5,371 nucleotides of DNA from Anaerolineales bacterium (GTDB lineage Bacteria > Chloroflexota > Anaerolineae > Anaerolineales > Villigracilaceae), in the NCBI GenBank assembly GCA_016928525.1, contig JAFGKO010000197.1:1-5371 (forward strand), written 5' to 3'. Position 1 is the first letter of the stretch; each line of letters opens with the position of its first letter. The position numbers and the translations under genes were made by a program. Below the pieces are notes generated by a model. It saw only the letters and a program-made list of their open reading frames with translations, made no database searches and was not told the DNA's origin. Shown here piece after piece: positions 1 through 4,904 of this stretch.

Positions 1-167
1 ATCGTTCTCGCTCTACTGCCAGCCGCCTGAGACACAGACATCGTAAAATTGTAAAGGTTCAGACTTAATTTGACATTGTCGAACTAGTTATAGCCCTTGA
101 AAGGTCATTTTGGTTCTCTGTGATGCATTGGTTCCAACTTTGTGCACACAATCTACCAATATACTGG

Positions 168-195
168 TTGAATTTTTGAAATATTGTACTATAAT
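168..195 (+). promoter_or_regulatory. Candidate sigma70 promoter P1 of the XRE-cupin gene
   Basis: TTGAAT (168-173) is followed after 16 bp by a perfect TATAAT (190-195). The segment is strongly AT-rich compared with the coding DNA. Transcription would begin near position 202, leaving a leader of about 30 nt before the start codon at 232. It overlaps a second candidate promoter and lies partly inside an inverted repeat, so the two cannot be separated by eye. Confidence 0.55.
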
Positions 196-206
196 ATTGT
201 TATAAT
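176..206 (+). promoter_or_regulatory. Candidate overlapping promoter P2
   Basis: A second perfect TATAAT (201-206) has TTGAAA (176-181) upstream, but the 19-bp spacer is longer than ideal. The two -10 hexamers arise from an imperfect tandem repeat: ATATTGT-AC-TATAAT (181-195) and ATATTGT-TATAAT (194-206). It may be an alternative start site or a by-product of the repeat. Confidence 0.35.
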
Positions 207-216
207 GAATATTTCA
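177..216 (+). promoter_or_regulatory. Inverted repeat over the promoter, possible operator
   Basis: The arms TGAAATATT (177-185) and AATATTTCA (208-216) are perfect 9-bp inverted repeats whose centres are 31 bp apart, about three helical turns. They bracket both candidate -10 boxes. The position fits an autoregulatory site for the XRE-family protein encoded just downstream. AT-rich DNA produces such repeats by chance, so the operator role is inference. Confidence 0.35.
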
Positions 217-231
217 TAATAAGAGGCCTAA

Positions 232-927
232 ATGAACGATGGTTCAGTCACCAAAAAGCTGCAAGACCAGGAAGGTGGACGCAAACTCAGAAGGCGCCGC
301 ATGGAACGAGGCCGCCGGTTTGTTGGCGGAAATGCCTCAGCGCTGGATGTTAATGTAGGACAAAGATTACGTCAGTTGCGTTCAGAGCACGAGTTATCCC
401 TGAGTGCCCTAGCCGATATCAGTGGGTTGAACATCAATACACTTAGCCTGATCGAGAACGACAAGATCTCACCCAGCGTGAGCACCTTGCAGAAACTGGC
501 TTTGGCGCTGGATGTTCCCGTAGGAGCTTTTTTCGAAGTTGGGGTGGAGAGAAGGAACATCATTTTCCAAAAGGCCGGTCAGCGGCCACGAGCGACCTTT
601 GCTCATGGTATGTTGGAGGATTTGGGGACGGAATTGGCCAGTCGTTGGGCTGAACCCTTTGTTGTCACGCTAGAAGCGGGCGCGGATAGTGGTGAGACTC
701 CCATCCTTCACACAGGTCTGGAATTTGTCTATTGCCTGGAAGGCCGTATCGCCTACACAATTGAGTCACAACAATACATGCTTGAACCGGGTGACAGTCT
801 ATTGTTTGAAGCCCGCTTGCCTCACCGCTGGCAAAATACAGGAGTTGTGCCAGCGCGTTCCCTGCTGGTTCTCTGCCCCGCCGATGAGCGCGATCGCCCG
901 ACCAGCCTGCATTTTGTATCTGACTAG
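232..927 (+). CDS. XRE-family transcriptional regulator with C-terminal cupin domain
   Basis: A 231-residue cytoplasmic DNA-binding regulator. Residues about 43-101 form a Cro/C1-type helix-turn-helix: GQRLRQLR, then LSLSALADISGLNINTLSLIE, then a third helix region around SPSVSTLQKLALAL. Residues about 143-216 form a cupin barrel, with H160 and E164 in the first motif, G171 closing it, and PGD (186-188), H198 and N202 in the second. Family members with this layout often sense a small ligand through the cupin and repress or activate neighbouring genes; the ligand cannot be read here. The first 40 residues are very basic (an RRRR run near residue 20) and lie outside both domains. The start at 232 is chosen because AAGAGG (221-226) sits just upstream; a later ATG at 301 would still leave both domains intact. 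It leads the Fe-S small-protein genes and probably controls them and itself. Confidence 0.93.
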   Translation: MNDGSVTKKLQDQEGGRKLRRRRMERGRRFVGGNASALDVNVGQRLRQLRSEHELSLSALADISGLNINTLSLIENDKISPSVSTLQKLALALDVPVGAFFEVGVERRNIIFQKAGQRPRATFAHGMLEDLGTELASRWAEPFVVTLEAGADSGETPILHTGLEFVYCLEGRIAYTIESQQYMLEPGDSLLFEARLPHRWQNTGVVPARSLLVLCPADERDRPTSLHFVSD

Positions 928-949
928 GAAACGAGAGCCAGAGAATATT

Positions 950-1099
950 ATGCAACATCTTTTTAAAGAGATGGGCGCATCCGAGAGCATGCAGGCATGC
1001 GGCATTCACCCAATTACTACTGGAATCGCATCGATTGAAGAGGCTGCCATGACTTGTCCGGGTAGAAAGAACGTGAATTGTATGGAACGCCTGCACTGA
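950..1099 (+). CDS. Possible small cysteine-containing protein, 49 residues
   Basis: An ATG frame of 49 codons fills most of the gap between the regulator (22 nt upstream) and the ferredoxin (50 nt downstream). The product begins MQHLFKEMGASES and ends TCPGRKNVNCMERLH, with cysteines at residues 17, 36 and 44. Base use is coding-like: about two thirds of codons start with a purine, and G is more common at position 1 than at position 2. The ribosome site is weak (AGAGAA just upstream). The same frame is also open upstream through part of the regulator gene, which lowers the weight of its being open here. I do not recognise a family. The cysteines and the location suggest a part in the same metal or Fe-S function, but that is inference. 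Confidence 0.5.
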   Translation: MQHLFKEMGASESMQACGIHPITTGIASIEEAAMTCPGRKNVNCMERLH

Positions 1100-1149
1100 G
1101 CCAAAATGTTCAGATCAGGAACAGGCAAGAATGGAGAAGAATTGTGGAA

Positions 1150-1662
1150 ATGAGAGTGAATGCAAAGAAATGTACAGGTTGCGGTGTATGTGTTGATGTA
1201 TGCCCAACCGGGGCAATTCAATTGATCGATGGACTTGCTGTCCTCGACCCGGTTACTTGCCAGCAGTGCCAGATGTGCGCGGATGCCTGCCCGGCAGGTG
1301 CGATTGCTGCTATCAAACTGCCTGTAACAGCAAAAACGATAGCCGTTCAACCCGCGCGCGGAGCGGAAATTGTGATCGCGGAGCCTGTCACGTCTGAGCC
1401 AAAACCGTGGCTGAGCACAGTTCTGGCCTTTGCCGGGCAGGAGGTCCTGCCCCGGCTGGCAGATGCGCTGATCGCTGCACTGGATCGACGCCTGACGCGA
1501 ATGCAACTCGCTCAACCTGAAACGTCCCTGTCAGTTCAAAGTGCTGAAATTTCATCACGCCAAAACAACGGCCGGGGTTATCGCCGGCAAAACCGTTCCG
1601 GTCAAGTACGTCGTCGCAGGCGTGGACAAGGGCGTGGCGCGGGCAAGAGGAATTGGCTTTAG
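1150..1662 (+). CDS. 2x[4Fe-4S] ferredoxin-type protein with Arg/Gly-rich C-terminal tail
   Basis: A 170-residue cytoplasmic electron-carrier-like protein. Two classic cluster motifs lie at the N-terminus: C8-x2-C11-x2-C14-x3-C18-P and C37-x2-C40-x2-C43-x3-C47-P, each followed by the usual GAI. This is the bacterial 2[4Fe-4S] fold, complete by about residue 56. Residues 57-135 form a linker with a hydrophobic, probably helical part (about 88-115). The last 35 residues are rich in Arg, Gly and Gln, including RRRRRGQGRG, which is unusual for a ferredoxin. The start at 1150 is preferred because GGAGAAG (1133-1139) lies at good spacing and the Fe-S fold begins at once; TTG 1078 and GTG 1144 are in frame but less likely. 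The redox partner is not encoded here. The downstream DUF5320 gene begins 36 nt after the stop, so co-transcription is likely. Confidence 0.88.
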   Translation: MRVNAKKCTGCGVCVDVCPTGAIQLIDGLAVLDPVTCQQCQMCADACPAGAIAAIKLPVTAKTIAVQPARGAEIVIAEPVTSEPKPWLSTVLAFAGQEVLPRLADALIAALDRRLTRMQLAQPETSLSVQSAEISSRQNNGRGYRRQNRSGQVRRRRRGQGRGAGKRNWL

Positions 1663-1683
1663 GGAAAGTAAGATTTTCAACGA

Positions 1684-1694
1684 AAGGAGGTGAT
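1684..1694 (+). promoter_or_regulatory. Near-perfect ribosome binding site for the DUF5320 gene
   Basis: AAGGAGGTGAT matches the complement of the 16S rRNA 3' end over 11 consecutive bases. GGAGG ends 8 nt before the ATG at 1699. This decides the start: the in-frame GTG at 1690 lies inside the site itself and cannot be used sensibly. High translation is expected. Confidence 0.85.
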
Positions 1695-1698
1695 TGGC

Positions 1699-2013
1699 AT
1701 GCCAAGAGGTGATCGAACAGGTCCTATGGGCGCGGGCCCGAGAACCGGGCGCGGTCTTGGATACTGCGGCGGATACGATGCACCGGGATTCGCAGATCCA
1801 GCTTTCGGCTTCGGCAGGGGGTGGGGGCACAGGCGAGGCGGTGGATTCGGCTGGCAACATCGGTTCTTTGCGACGGGACAAACTGGCTGGGGCTATCCCC
1901 GTTACACACCACCCACGCAGGAAGAGACCCTGCAGGCTCTCAAGGATGAAGCGGAATGGCTAAAAGGACAATTGGAAGCTATCAAGAAGCGTATCGAAGA
2001 GCTTGAGAAGTAA
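1699..2013 (+). CDS. DUF5320-family glycine-rich protein with C-terminal coiled coil
   Basis: A 104-residue protein with the family's characteristic opening MPRGDRTGPMGAGPRTGRG followed by GYCGGYDAPGF. The middle (about 36-60) is a Gly/Arg/Phe-rich low-complexity stretch, and residues about 74-104 form an amphipathic helix rich in Glu, Lys and Leu, ending KKRIEELEK, which should make a coiled coil. C23 is the only cysteine. There is no signal peptide or membrane segment. The biochemical function of the family is unknown. From memory, members are common in anaerobes, often near NifX/NifB-like and Mrp-like genes for Fe-S or Fe-Mo cofactor handling. The ferredoxin upstream and cysteine-ribbon protein downstream fit that setting, but no cofactor gene is visible in this window. 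Confidence 0.85.
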   Translation: MPRGDRTGPMGAGPRTGRGLGYCGGYDAPGFADPAFGFGRGWGHRRGGGFGWQHRFFATGQTGWGYPRYTPPTQEETLQALKDEAEWLKGQLEAIKKRIEELEK

Positions 2014-2017
2014 CGTC

Positions 2018-2056
2018 TGGGAGGCTGTCACATATAACCATGAATGCAGCCTCCCA
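2018..2056 (+). promoter_or_regulatory. Intergenic mRNA hairpin before the zinc-ribbon gene
   Basis: TGGGAGGCTG (2018-2027) and CAGCCTCCCA (2047-2056) form a perfect 10-bp stem with a 19-nt loop. It begins 4 nt after the DUF5320 stop codon and its 3' arm ends directly before the AAAAGGAG ribosome site of the next gene. A run of A rather than T follows, so it is not an intrinsic terminator on this strand. A role in mRNA processing, stability or translation tuning is inferred. Confidence 0.6.
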
Positions 2057-2068
2057 AAAAGGAGAAAC

Positions 2069-2317
2069 ATGTACAACCAATTTTTCCGGGGAGGGCGCGG
2101 CGGCGGTAGTGGTCAGGGACGTGGCCGGGGGACAGGACAGGGCCGTGGAGGAGGAACAGGCCAGGGCGGGGGAAGAGGCGGTGGAAACAAACCCGGCTCT
2201 GGCCCGGACGGGAACTGCGTCTGTCCCAAATGCGGACACCGGGAACCACACATCGTCGGTCAGCGTTGCCTCGACCGATCCTGCCCTAAATGCGGAACGA
2301 AGATGACACGCGAATGA
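2069..2317 (+). CDS. Glycine-rich repeat protein with six-cysteine zinc-ribbon-like end
   Basis: An 82-residue protein in two parts. Residues 7-47 are Gly/Arg/Gln low complexity built on an eight-residue repeat (T/S-G-Q-G-R-G-x-G, three copies at 14-37). Residues 48-82 are a compact cysteine module: C50-x-C52-P-K-C55-G, then C67-x4-C72-P-K-C75-G, ending KMTRE. The paired CPKCG knuckles look like a rubredoxin-type or zinc-ribbon metal site with C52, C55, C72 and C75 as ligands; C50 and C67 are extra. The start at 2069 has GGAG at 2061-2064 and removes an unconvincing 22-residue extension back to 2003. From memory, similar small proteins with CPKCG pairs occur beside DUF5320 genes, so the two may work together; function unknown. 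The metal could be zinc or iron. Confidence 0.8.
   Translation: MYNQFFRGGRGGGSGQGRGRGTGQGRGGGTGQGGGRGGGNKPGSGPDGNCVCPKCGHREPHIVGQRCLDRSCPKCGTKMTRE
2108..2179 (+). repeat. Three tandem 24-bp units encoding an SGQGRG/TGQGRG-type repeat
   Basis: Within the zinc-ribbon gene, three degenerate 24-bp units encode S/T-G-Q-G-(R/G)-G-x-G. The DNA copies share a (A)CAGG-CAGGG core but differ at third positions, so the repeat is not a very recent duplication. Such units can gain or lose copies by slippage, so length may vary among relatives. Confidence 0.7.
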
Positions 2318-2322
2318 GGTCA

Positions 2323-2357
2323 TAATCGTAATTGTGTAATCGTAGTTTCCCATAATC
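2323..2357 (+). repeat. Short direct repeats (TAATCGTA) in the gap before the methyltransferase genes
   Basis: TAATCGTA occurs at 2323-2330 and 2337-2344, and a shortened CATAATC recurs at 2351-2357 (also at 2321-2327). Spacing is 14 and 16 bp. It lies upstream of the -35-like TTGACTT elements. A binding site for an activator or repressor is possible but unproven. Confidence 0.35.
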
Positions 2358-2369
2358 TTGACTTTGCTA

Positions 2370-2396
2370 TTGACTTGCGCTTTGAACGCATAGTCT
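2370..2396 (+). promoter_or_regulatory. Weak candidate promoter for the methyltransferase/transporter genes
   Basis: TTGACT appears twice, at 2358-2363 and 2370-2375. The second is followed after 15 bp by TAGTCT (2391-2396), a poor -10. The 112-bp gap is the only large break between the two gene groups, so a promoter here is reasonable, but the sequence match is weak and no terminator for the upstream group was seen. Confidence 0.25.
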
Positions 2397-2429
2397 ACGT
2401 TGTCGTTGCAGGTAGGGAAAGAGTGTCTT

Positions 2430-3119
2430 ATGAGAATCATTCGAGGCCTTGGATCCTTCTGTTTCACTATGATTATTTATGCTGGTCTACCCCTCCTCGG
2501 TTGGGGGCTTGATGATCTGGCTGGTTTCTTCGGCGTTCCCCAATTATCCAGCTATTCCATTTCTATTTTCATATTTGGGTTGGCATACGGCTATCAAATG
2601 ATTAGACACCCGGAGGGCCTGCGTGGGGGAAAGGGTCAGGAAACCAAATTTGTCTTACGGCAGAGAATCGTGCGTTTTTTTTTGACTGGCATGTTGCTGG
2701 TCGCGCTGGTTTTTGTGCCCTTTACGGATCGACGTGGCATTGCCGTAATGGAGAGCAGCCATATCATACGCTGGACGGGTCTCGTTCTTGCGACCTTGGG
2801 GATGGGGGTAATTTTTTGGTCAGGATTGACGTTAGGAAGATTGTACAGTCCCGAAGTCACGATCCAAAAGAATCACCGCCTAATCATTGACGGGCCATAT
2901 CGCCTCATTCGCCACCCCCGCTATCTGGGCGGAGTGCTTCAGGGGATCGGCCTATCGCTGCTTTTTCGTTCCTGGATCGGGACCGTGCTGACTTTTCTTT
3001 TCATCGTCATTGTATCGTTCCGAATCAAGGATGAGGAGGCTTTGATGGGTAGAGAGTTCGAGGAGGAGTGGGAATCCTATTGCAAAAAGTTATGGCGGTT
3101 GATTCCCGGGTTGTTTTGA
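2430..3119 (+). CDS. ICMT/PEMT-like integral membrane methyltransferase-family protein
   Basis: A 229-residue membrane protein with hydrophobic segments at about 6-27, 40-57, 80-98, 113-133 and 166-198. The family signature is the cytoplasmic motif GPYRLIRHPRYLGG (155-168), preceded by LGRLYSPEV and followed by the C-terminal D-E-E (201-203) and E-x2-W-x2-Y (212-217) residues that end in IPGLF. In isoprenylcysteine carboxyl methyltransferases and phospholipid N-methyltransferases this RHPxY block and C-terminal acidic residues bind S-adenosylmethionine. The substrate here is unknown; bacterial members are poorly characterised and 'isoprenylcysteine' should not be taken literally. ATG 2430 is chosen over in-frame TTG 2400 because GGGAAAG (2415-2421) lies at suitable spacing and the hydrophobic start follows. 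A related gene follows after 13 bp. Confidence 0.85.
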   Translation: MRIIRGLGSFCFTMIIYAGLPLLGWGLDDLAGFFGVPQLSSYSISIFIFGLAYGYQMIRHPEGLRGGKGQETKFVLRQRIVRFFLTGMLLVALVFVPFTDRRGIAVMESSHIIRWTGLVLATLGMGVIFWSGLTLGRLYSPEVTIQKNHRLIIDGPYRLIRHPRYLGGVLQGIGLSLLFRSWIGTVLTFLFIVIVSFRIKDEEALMGREFEEEWESYCKKLWRLIPGLF

Positions 3120-3132
3120 GCTTAGGTAAGCC

Positions 3133-3645
3133 ATGAAACAATCGAGATTTTTCGGTGGAATCCTTGTCGCCAGCGCCCTGATTGTTGCGCAGTACGTTCT
3201 GGCCTTTTTCATCTATAAACTGCCAGGGCTGCCTGCGCTTCAATGGATAGGCTGGGGCATCTGGGCGCTCTCGGTGTTTTTCGGTATTGCACCTATCCTT
3301 ATCTTTCGACGCAGGGGAGGCGTGGCAAAAGGGAAAAGCTATGTGGAGACAACGCAACTGGTCGATACCAGTCTGTACGCTATCGTCCGCCACCCCCAAT
3401 ACCTCGCCGGCATCCTGTTCAATATGTCGATGATGTTGCTCGCCCAGCATTGGCTGGTCATCCTGTTGGGGCTCATTTCCGCAGTGTTGATCTATATGGA
3501 TATTCAGGCGGCTGATCGGGAAGGCATCGAAAAATTCGGTGATGAGTACCGCCGGTACATGCAGCGCGTGCCTCAGGTGAACTTTCTGCTAGGAGGCGTG
3601 CGTATCTTGCAAAGGAAGAAGAATGGAAACGCACCCCGGGCATAA
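3133..3645 (+). CDS. Second, shorter ICMT/PEMT-like membrane methyltransferase-family protein
   Basis: A 170-residue membrane protein with hydrophobic segments at about 8-28, 36-58 and 90-122. It carries the same core as the gene before it, LYAIVRHPQYLAGILFN (81-97), and a C-terminal block with E133, FGDEYRRYMQ (135-144) and VPQVNF, placing it in the ICMT/PEMT-like group. It lacks roughly the first two membrane segments of its neighbour and the two align only around these motifs, so they are diverged relatives rather than a fresh duplication. The start has TAGGTAAG just upstream. The C-terminus is basic (QRKKNGN) and its coding end overlaps the transporter start by 23 bp, which points to coupled translation. 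SAM-dependent methylation of a lipid or isoprenoid is inferred; the substrate is unknown. Confidence 0.82.
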   Translation: MKQSRFFGGILVASALIVAQYVLAFFIYKLPGLPALQWIGWGIWALSVFFGIAPILIFRRRGGVAKGKSYVETTQLVDTSLYAIVRHPQYLAGILFNMSMMLLAQHWLVILLGLISAVLIYMDIQAADREGIEKFGDEYRRYMQRVPQVNFLLGGVRILQRKKNGNAPRA

Positions 3646-4882
3646 GGCTCACGACAATCGAGATATGATTCTCATGTCACTCTCGGATGGAGCCAGGACC
3701 TTGGATGAGATCAGGGAGAATTTCTTTGCGTTTGCGCGACGTCTGGGCGTTTTCGCACCTCTCTACCAACATGCTCCCGCGGACTACGACATTTTTTTGC
3801 AGGAACTATCGCAAGATCTGGATAAGATGGTTAGCCTAGGTTGGGTCGACCGTTCAGGGGAAAGGTATACATTATCTGAGGTCGGCCATCAACGGGCAAG
3901 TGAACATCTTGCCGGTGTACGCAAGGCTGCGAGCCTGGCGCGCAATCTGATGCGACCGGAAACAGCCTCGAAAGTTGGCGTGGCCGTTCATTTTACACTG
4001 GCAGCATTGAAACTACCGGCCGCAATTCTTTCGGGCAGCATAGGGTTGTTCAACGATACCGCGGATACGCTGCTCGACGGTCTTGCAAGTCTAATGGTTT
4101 ACTTCGGAATCCGATTCGACAGGGAGTTCGTTGTGAATGTCGTTTTGGTGGTGATGATGCTATCGACCGGGGGCCTGGGATTCTTCGAGGCAGTACGCCG
4201 CTTTTTCATCCCTTTCGAACCGTCAATAGATTGGTTCACTTTCCTGGCATCGATTCTCTCGGCTCTGGTGTGCCTGTCATTGGGACTCTACCAACGCTAC
4301 GTAGGATTAAAAAATGGAAACATGGCGCTCATCACTCAATCGATCGATTCGCGCAACCATGTCATCGTTGCAGCCGGCGTCATTTCCGGACTGATCGCTT
4401 CCCTGCTCCGTTTTACCTTGCTGGACACTGTAGTGGGGGTATGCATTGCAGCCTTGATCCTCAAAAGCGGATATGACCTGGCTGTAGAGCTTATCCGTTC
4501 GCGTGGTGGAGAAGGATCTGACCTCTCACATTATGAGCTGGGATTGTCAAAACGATATAAAGGATTCAAACAGACTCAATTGCGTGATTGGATGCTCTAT
4601 CTCGTGCAAACCCATCGGGCTAAGACACGCGCCGATCTCCTGGATGAAGCCTCCCAGGCGCTTGATTTTGACCGGTATCCGGTATTGAAAGCATCTGGTC
4701 TGGGGAATTCCGGACATTCCCAGGAACTGATCTCCCAGGCACTGGCCGAGTTGTTCGAGCGAGGCTGGCTGGATGAAGATGAGTCCTTGCAGGTTACACG
4801 GGAAGGGATGGTACATATGCAATTTGAGGCGCGCAAGGTGCACCGGATGATGGGACGTTCGTTTATGGAAGAAAAGTTATGA
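3623..4882 (+). CDS. CDF-family cation transporter core flanked by winged-helix-like domains
   Basis: A 419-residue protein in three parts. Residues about 14-96 look like a winged helix (ARTLDEIRENFF, then LDKMVSLGWVDRSGERYTLSEVG). Residues about 116-292 hold six membrane helices with the cation diffusion facilitator pattern: LSGSIGLFNDTADTLLDGLAS in TM1-2, TM5 around SIDSRNHVIVAAG, and TM6 starting LLDTVVGVCIAALIL. Residues about 318-400 look like a second winged helix (DWMLYLVQTH, then LAELFERGWLDEDESLQVTREG). The TM2 metal site is D148-x3-D152. The TM5 site reads D242-x3-H246, the reverse of the usual HxxxD. The usual ferredoxin-like C-terminal domain is absent. CDF proteins export divalent metals in exchange for protons; the metal here is not predictable and transport itself is unproven. 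The ATG at 3623 has AAGGAAG (3612-3618) upstream; an in-frame ATG at 3665 would still keep the domains. Confidence 0.82.
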   Translation: METHPGHKAHDNRDMILMSLSDGARTLDEIRENFFAFARRLGVFAPLYQHAPADYDIFLQELSQDLDKMVSLGWVDRSGERYTLSEVGHQRASEHLAGVRKAASLARNLMRPETASKVGVAVHFTLAALKLPAAILSGSIGLFNDTADTLLDGLASLMVYFGIRFDREFVVNVVLVVMMLSTGGLGFFEAVRRFFIPFEPSIDWFTFLASILSALVCLSLGLYQRYVGLKNGNMALITQSIDSRNHVIVAAGVISGLIASLLRFTLLDTVVGVCIAALILKSGYDLAVELIRSRGGEGSDLSHYELGLSKRYKGFKQTQLRDWMLYLVQTHRAKTRADLLDEASQALDFDRYPVLKASGLGNSGHSQELISQALAELFERGWLDEDESLQVTREGMVHMQFEARKVHRMMGRSFMEEKL

Positions 4883-4904
4883 AGAGGAAACAGGAAGGCT
4901 GAAT

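Noticed and set aside
1..30. Possible 3' end of an upstream gene (frame 1 reads IVLALLPAA then TGA)
   Set aside because: Nine codons are too few to support a coding call, and the other two frames are also open for 14-21 codons.
70..94. TTGACA (70-75) with TATAGC (89-94) as a further promoter
   Set aside because: The 13-bp spacer is too short for a sigma70 promoter.
205..219. Mini-ORF ATG AAT ATT TCA TAA ahead of the regulator
   Set aside because: It overlaps the second -10 box and has no ribosome site, so it is unlikely to be a leader peptide.
987..1000. GCATGC-AG-GCATGC paired palindromes
   Set aside because: They lie inside the small-protein frame and are short; nothing else supports a regulatory site.
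1006..1515. 169-codon open frame on the minus strand
   Set aside because: It lies opposite the clear ferredoxin gene, has no sensible domain and no ribosome site; its cysteines mirror the ferredoxin codons.
1571..1590. GCCGG/CCGGC stem near the end of the ferredoxin gene as a terminator
   Set aside because: Only 5 bp, inside the coding region, with no T run after it.
2040..2306. Alternative plus-strand frame starting in the hairpin loop
   Set aside because: It overlaps the CPKCG-bearing frame, has no ribosome site, and its product has no recognisable motif.
1982..2467. 161-codon open frame on the minus strand
   Set aside because: Its Ala/Ser/Pro/Thr-rich composition is the reverse reading of the glycine repeat DNA; it crosses the stem and several gene boundaries.
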